A stretch of 64,000 nt of DNA from the NCBI GenBank assembly GCA_026874595.1, contig CM049306.1, positions 31,303,519 to 31,367,518 of the forward strand. Reading direction: 5' to 3'. The notes under the pieces were generated by a model that worked only from the letters and a program-made list of their open reading frames with translations, had not been told where the DNA came from and made no database searches. Shown piece by piece: positions 61,601 through 64,000 of the stretch. Position 1 is the stretch's first letter, and each line of letters begins with the position of its first letter. The stretch is from Sipunculus nudus (lineage: Eukaryota > Annelida > Sipuncula > Golfingiida > Sipunculidae). A program made the position numbers and the translations under genes.

Positions 61601-63253
61601 AGAAGCGACATATACAAAAATGCTCTCAGAGGCAATGTTCACAGATAAAAAAAATTATGCTCTGGAATATATTGAAATTATTTTCAAGTCCAATGTATTT
61701 TTGTAATACTGATTTTAAGAACTGCTAAGCTCGGCCTGTGTACTCATGTAGTATCTTCAATACATGACTATTACATTATTAATATATGCACCAATAATGC
61801 ACCCTGGTCTATATATGCATGTGTGGGTTGGGCTTAGATGGATCTCATTCAATAAAATTAAAAATGAAATTCTGGATTCTTGTCCTGATTCCTAGTAGTT
61901 TTCCATGTCACTCTTAGCAACGTTTTCAAAACCAAATCGAAATCCTCGACATATTGATATGCAGTAGAGTGGGGCGAAGGGTGTGTGTGTGGGGGGGTGG
62001 GGGGGGGGGGTGGGGGTGGTTAACTGGAAAATTTCTTGTCTAATCGTAATCTTATTCTTAGGCTGCCTTCACAGTATTCACAATCGTCCCTGCGAGACTA
62101 CTAGAAATTTTGGCTAGTATGCGCTTAAGTAGGTTAGGATATTGTTTTGAATTCGTTTATATTCGTTTTACTATGCTGATGTTTGTTGTTGGGCGCGGTT
62201 TCATTCTTTCGTCCAAGGCAAGGCCTTTCGTAGCGAACTTTTCAGCTTACGGCTTAACCAAGGAGTTTATATAAACTTTCTCTAATCATAAGTAGTTATT
62301 TTATCAAGGTTGTGGCATCATCATTAAATCTTGAAACAATACATGATGATCAAAACTTACCCGACTTTAGATTTATGTTTCTAAAATTTAATCTAATGTC
62401 GATCTACTATCATTGTTCTGTTGATTAGATTTGTATTAATATTATGAATTATTCTATGGTATATAGTCTTGGTTCTCAGGGGTTGAAATACTATTTTAAG
62501 TCTGGAAAATAATAAAATTATATTCTAGAGCTGTCCAAATCAATTTTATTTTGCGGACCATAAATGGAAAGCGGATGCACAGCTTGGTCGTCGTTTATTT
62601 TGAGAATCTGAGTGAAGAGTCGTTTCACATTTCGCAGTACGTTCTGTACAGCCCCCGGGGATTTGTTTGCGTATTTGTACTTTTGTGATTCATTCACATT
62701 CGTTTTTTTTCGATTCGGCATTCGGTGAAAGGGGTGAATTGAAACATCGTCCGAGGGGAAAACCGGCTGAAGATTAGGAGACATGTTTTGGAAGACAAGG
62801 GCATAATGCTAGTGCAAAATTGTCTTGTCTGAATGCTACATTACTGAAGAAGTATTGTTAAGGTATCCGTTTCTTTCAAGGCCACGATAATCGGATCGGT
62901 CCACCTACAGTGATTGATACATGGATCAGAGATCAGCAAATCGTACCAGTCGAGCGCCATAATATATTTCCATTTTGTTTATAAGCAAAATAAATGTTTT
63001 CTACAGACACACACACACAAACATATATATATATATTTTATATATATATACATATCCCCACATTTCATTCAACAACAGTAGACTGATCTGGCCCCTGTAA
63101 AATAAAATCCTCCATGGAAAGGACTTTAACAAATGAAACTGATGTGAGATTCTCTCACCACAAAAAAAGAACTCCAAATGAAGAAACCAAATATAGATAA
63201 AAAAGCTAAGTAAACGGAAGAGCTGAATTGGACTTACATTCAGATGAACTCAT
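37488..63253 (-). CDS. amidase-signature hydrolase, gene B (12 coding exons, 512 aa)
   Basis: Coding exons on the minus strand: 63253-63238, 61486-61379, 57619-57493, 57017-56845, 56230-56091, 55396-55196, 54901-54830, 54140-53984, 51382-51320, 46469-46339, 45685-45529, 37681-37488. Each exon has exactly the length and phase of its gene A counterpart, and the 1539-nt frame is open. K106, S181 and S205 are intact, so an active amidase is expected. S182 of the GGSSNG motif is Thr here (GGSTNG), and W336 of exon 9 is Arg. Both could alter activity or substrate choice. An in-frame ATG three codons upstream (63262-63260) could give 515 residues. Introns 8, 9 and 11 carry transposons that gene A lacks, making the gene about twice as long. 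The natural substrate is unknown. Confidence 0.9.
37830..38100. repeat. degenerate minisatellite of about 45 bp
   Basis: Repeats of a pattern such as AAGTAGATAAAGGCAAGT followed by AATT and CTTTG. Gene A intron 11 has only a single similar stretch near 1779, so the array expanded in gene B. Confidence 0.55.
38755..38866. repeat. G-rich tracts
   Basis: Several runs of 7-14 G with short spacers. They have G-quadruplex potential and may be misassembled in length. Confidence 0.85.
39250..39697. mobile_element. MITE-like element with imperfect terminal inverted repeats
   Basis: GCTGTTAGCCCGATTTAATC at the left is matched in reverse complement by GAATAAATCGGGCTAGCAGG at the right. Farther in, GAGTTTCTACAAT at about 39322 is mirrored near 39555. 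It is about 450 bp and noncoding. The corresponding place in gene A intron 11 (about 4640) lacks it. Confidence 0.6.
40100..41020. repeat. degenerate noncoding repeats
   Basis: Blocks such as CATCAAGGTCAAGGTCAA followed by AAAACTCGCCATGATATGG recur three times (about 40370, 40586 and 40816) with similar surroundings. It looks like the worn core of another interspersed element. No ends were identified. Confidence 0.45.
41768..43072 (+). mobile_element. family-II Helentron/pearl-like element
   Basis: Left subterminal AGCCCTCAGCC at 41789-41799 and right GGCTGAGGGCT at 43060-43070 are perfect reverse complements. The right one overlaps a terminal CTAA (43069-43072). An imperfect hairpin and a GACG microsatellite (43007-43027) precede the end. 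The core is a 301-bp tandem repeat. The exact left boundary is uncertain by about 15 bases. Located in gene B intron 11. Confidence 0.72.
41890..42980 (+). repeat. tandem array of a 301-bp unit (about 3.7 copies)
   Basis: CCTTTTAGAGATATCC-type blocks start at 42351, 42652 and 42953, exactly 301 bp apart. A more diverged unit precedes them. The unit includes TTGTAGGTGGCGCCA and TAGGTCAAGGTCACCC. Confidence 0.85.
43690..44500. repeat. degenerate tandem repeats of about 140-185 bp
   Basis: TCATGGCRAGTTTGGCT-like blocks recur near 43697, 43880, 44030, 44208 and 44350. Each is followed by a variant of TTGACCTTGA and of TGTCACCAAATGAATG. No end signatures were found. Confidence 0.55.
45529..45685 (-). 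CDS. gene B exon 11 (aa 397-448)
   Basis: Acceptor TACCAG and donor GTACGT, 157 nt. Encodes [20 protein letters not shown] and [20 protein letters not shown]. Five differences from gene A. Confidence 0.93.
46339..46469 (-). CDS. gene B exon 10 (aa 353-396)
   Basis: Acceptor TTAAAG and donor GTAAAT, 131 nt. Encodes [20 protein letters not shown] and [15 protein letters not shown]. Nine differences from gene A in 44 residues. Confidence 0.92.
46494..47123. repeat. near-identical 315-bp tandem duplication
   Basis: 46494-46808 is repeated at 46809-47123 with almost no change. The unit contains intron sequence plus the left terminus of the family-I element (46678 and 46993). It is recent, or an assembly artefact. 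Confidence 0.9.
47740..47769. repeat. poly-G tract
   Basis: A run of over 25 G interrupted near its start by one or two T. It makes a false polyproline frame on the minus strand. Confidence 0.9.
48200..49070 (+). repeat. tandem array of a 337-bp unit
   Basis: CCTGTTGACA, CCTGTTGACA and CCTGTTAACG start at 48391, 48728 and 49065, exactly 337 bp apart. The unit includes ACAGGTGGCGCCACCAG and GTTTCCAAGGAGAT. The latter block is shared with the 157-bp unit at 2.4-3.9 kb. Confidence 0.85.
51320..51382 (-). CDS. gene B exon 9 (aa 332-352)
   Basis: 63 nt between acceptor TTATAG and donor GTTAGT. Encodes [20 protein letters not shown]. Eight of 21 residues differ from gene A, including W336 to Arg. 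Frame and splice sites are intact. Confidence 0.85.
51739..53713. mobile_element. TIR transposon with 170-bp palindrome-rich inverted repeats
   Basis: Long terminal inverted repeats, 51739-51908 and 53544-53713, start TGTTGGAGCC. A TA lies immediately outside each end, which would fit a TA target duplication. Each repeat is built of GGCCCATCTGCAGATGGGCC-like palindromes. The 1.6-kb interior has only short frames (51988-52173 plus, 53120-52938 minus) with no domain I recognise. It is probably a non-autonomous DNA transposon. Gene A intron 8 lacks it. Confidence 0.8.
51796..51843. repeat. 48-bp perfect palindrome
   Basis: The half-site ATCCGTTATTGGGCTGCCCA continues TCTG and is followed by its exact reverse complement with no loop. 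The copy in the other terminal repeat (53609-53656) has one mismatched pair. Confidence 0.95.
53984..54140 (-). CDS. gene B exon 8 (aa 280-331)
   Basis: Acceptor TTACAG and donor GTATAC, 157 nt. Encodes [20 protein letters not shown] and [20 protein letters not shown]. Confidence 0.93.
54830..54901 (-). CDS. gene B exon 7 (aa 256-279)
   Basis: 72 nt between acceptor TTGTAG and donor GTATTT. Encodes [20 protein letters not shown] plus YRKM. Confidence 0.9.
55196..55396 (-). CDS. gene B exon 6, nucleophile exon (aa 189-255)
   Basis: 201 nt. Encodes [20 protein letters not shown] with nucleophile S205, then [20 protein letters not shown]. Two differences from gene A. Confidence 0.95.
56091..56230 (-). 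CDS. gene B exon 5, cis-Ser exon (aa 142-188)
   Basis: 140 nt. Encodes [20 protein letters not shown] and [11 protein letters not shown]. The cis-Ser S181 is kept, the following Ser is Thr, and SGSSF is SGNSF. Confidence 0.92.
56684..56710. repeat. poly-G tract in gene B intron 4
   Basis: Over 20 G with one T. The aligned place in gene A (about 12488) has only GGG before GTGACTGTCATG-like sequence, so the run grew after duplication. Confidence 0.9.
56845..57017 (-). CDS. gene B exon 4, catalytic Lys exon (aa 84-141)
   Basis: 173 nt between acceptor TTACAG and donor GTGTGG. Encodes [20 protein letters not shown] with catalytic K106, then [12 protein letters not shown]. Two differences from gene A. 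Confidence 0.94.
57493..57619 (-). CDS. gene B exon 3 (aa 42-83)
   Basis: 127 nt between acceptor TTTTAG and donor GTATGT. Encodes [20 protein letters not shown] and [10 protein letters not shown]. Confidence 0.9.
57645..58075 (-). mobile_element. probable non-LTR retrotransposon 3' end
   Basis: Relative to gene A intron 2, about 430 bp is inserted here. On the minus strand the segment ends GGCCTTGTTGTCCTGAATAA, resembling the 3' ends of LINEs, and it is rich in TTG/TTTG tracts. No coding part was seen. Confidence 0.4.
59592..59620. other. 29-nt perfect hairpin
   Basis: CCACAACTGTGAT, a CGT loop, then ATCACAGTTGTGG: a 13-bp stem in gene B intron 2. No known role. Confidence 0.85.
61379..61486 (-). 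CDS. gene B exon 2 (aa 6-41)
   Basis: 108 nt from acceptor TTTTAG to donor GTCAGT. Encodes [20 protein letters not shown] and [12 protein letters not shown]. Confidence 0.85.
61990..62025. repeat. G-rich tract
   Basis: Runs of 5-10 G separated by T or GTG, in gene B intron 1. Confidence 0.85.
63010..63052. repeat. CA and TA microsatellites
   Basis: A short (CA)n followed by (TA)n tracts in gene B intron 1. Confidence 0.85.
63238..63253 (-). CDS. gene B exon 1 (start codon, aa 1-5)
   Basis: 16 nt, ATG to donor GTAAGT, encoding MSSSE. An in-frame upstream ATG at 63262-63260 would add MFI. Gene A has no ATG there, so the shared start was preferred. Confidence 0.8.
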
Positions 63254-63281
63254 GATGAACATGCGTCGCGTGTATCAGATT
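63254..63281 (-). other. 5' UTR part of gene B exon 1
   Basis: Acceptor TTTATTTCAG lies 28 nt upstream of the chosen ATG, implying an upstream noncoding exon as in gene A. Confidence 0.45.
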
Positions 63282-64000
63282 CTGAAATAAAGTGATGGGG
63301 AATTATTAGACCCAAATTACACATTTAAAACTCGCATATGAAGTTAATTATTAGGTTAAAGATAAGGAGTTTAACTTAATAAAAAAACAGGTGGAGGATT
63401 CTATATATAAATTAATTCAGAAAAAATAACAACAGGAGATTAACTGAATAAAAAAGTTGAGGATGAGATATAAATAAAAAATAGGATTTAATTTTTAAAG
63501 ATAATTAAGAGAGGATTATAGAAAACGGAGGTCTACAGGCGTAGGGGTTTCTCTACGTAGTGGAACATTTTAAAAGTAATTTTAGGCTGTATGGTGCAAT
63601 CCGGGATAGTTAAAAAAATTGTGGAAAGTCCGGCAGAGTATTTTGCATTAAGGCCTATTTTCTTCTTTCAATTTATTTGCCGAAAAAGGAACGATCATGC
63701 TCCTTGAGCTCCTCATCCAAAAATGTACCTGATGACGTGCGTTATTATTTAGGACATTGATAGTCATATGCCCATGTGTTTATGGTAGGCCATTTGGCAT
63801 ACAAGTGCTAATTAATGGTATATATGGTGTCGCAAATTGAATTCTACTTTATCATATTGGTCATAGGTATCATCTTTCCTATGAATTGTGAGTAAAATTT
63901 TCAAAGTTCTTTTGAATTTAGCCAATAGAGTCTTGGAACTGTTACCGAATTTAACTTTATGTATTATTACAGTTCTGAAAAATGTTTGTGCATTATATAA
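63282..64000. other. 5' flank of gene B
   Basis: No coding sequence. 63.76-64.0 kb is homologous to 15.73-15.95 kb upstream of gene A, for example TGCTAATTAATGGTATAT and CTTGGAACTGTTA. The promoter may lie outside the window. Confidence 0.5.

Overview
This is a eukaryotic, AT-rich, intron-rich window. It is most likely from a bivalve mollusc. The reasons are short exons in long introns, TA/GA/poly-G microsatellites, and abundant Helentron/'pearl'-like elements with tandem-repeat cores and ACGG-type microsatellites. The species cannot be told from the sequence alone.

Two complete paralogous genes lie on the minus strand. Gene A spans 15267-1454 and gene B spans 63253-37488. Both have the same 12 coding exons with identical exon lengths and intron phases. 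Each encodes a 512-residue amidase-signature hydrolase of the bacterial nitrile-pathway (Rhodococcus-type) amidase group. The Lys-cisSer-Ser triad is intact at K106, S181 and S205. I assembled the exons by hand from splice sites, frame continuity and comparison of the two copies, and counted about 60 amino-acid differences (about 88% identity). Scrambled, mutated pieces of a third copy (exons 10-12 plus 3' flank) lie at 19.6-23.0 kb between the two genes. The locus is therefore a tandem amidase cluster with two apparently functional members and one dead one.

Most of the rest is mobile DNA. From 25.68 to 36.60 kb there is a nest of Helentron-like rolling-circle elements. An outer family-I element carries a decayed helicase-endonuclease gene and is split by a family-III element. 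That element is in turn split by a second family-I element and also holds a LINE fragment. Further elements sit in introns: a 157-bp-repeat element in gene A intron 11 (2144-4000), a composite element in gene B intron 9 (46.68-50.49 kb), a family-II element in gene B intron 11 (41.77-43.07 kb), a TIR element with a 48-bp perfect palindrome in gene B intron 8 (51739-53713), and a small MITE at 39.25-39.70 kb. Gene A lacks the gene B insertions and gene B lacks the gene A insertion, so the paralogues serve as empty-site controls for each other. These insertions largely explain why gene B is 25.8 kb and gene A 13.8 kb.

Layout: 1-1453 3' flank of A; 1454-15267 gene A; 15.3-19.6 intergenic; 19.6-23.0 pseudo-copy C; 23.0-25.7 unassigned; 25.7-36.6 nested transposons; 36.6-37.5 3' flank of B; 37.5-63.25 gene B; 63.3-64.0 5' flank of B, homologous to the 5' flank of A. 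No rRNA, convincing tRNA, CRISPR array or prokaryotic operon was seen.
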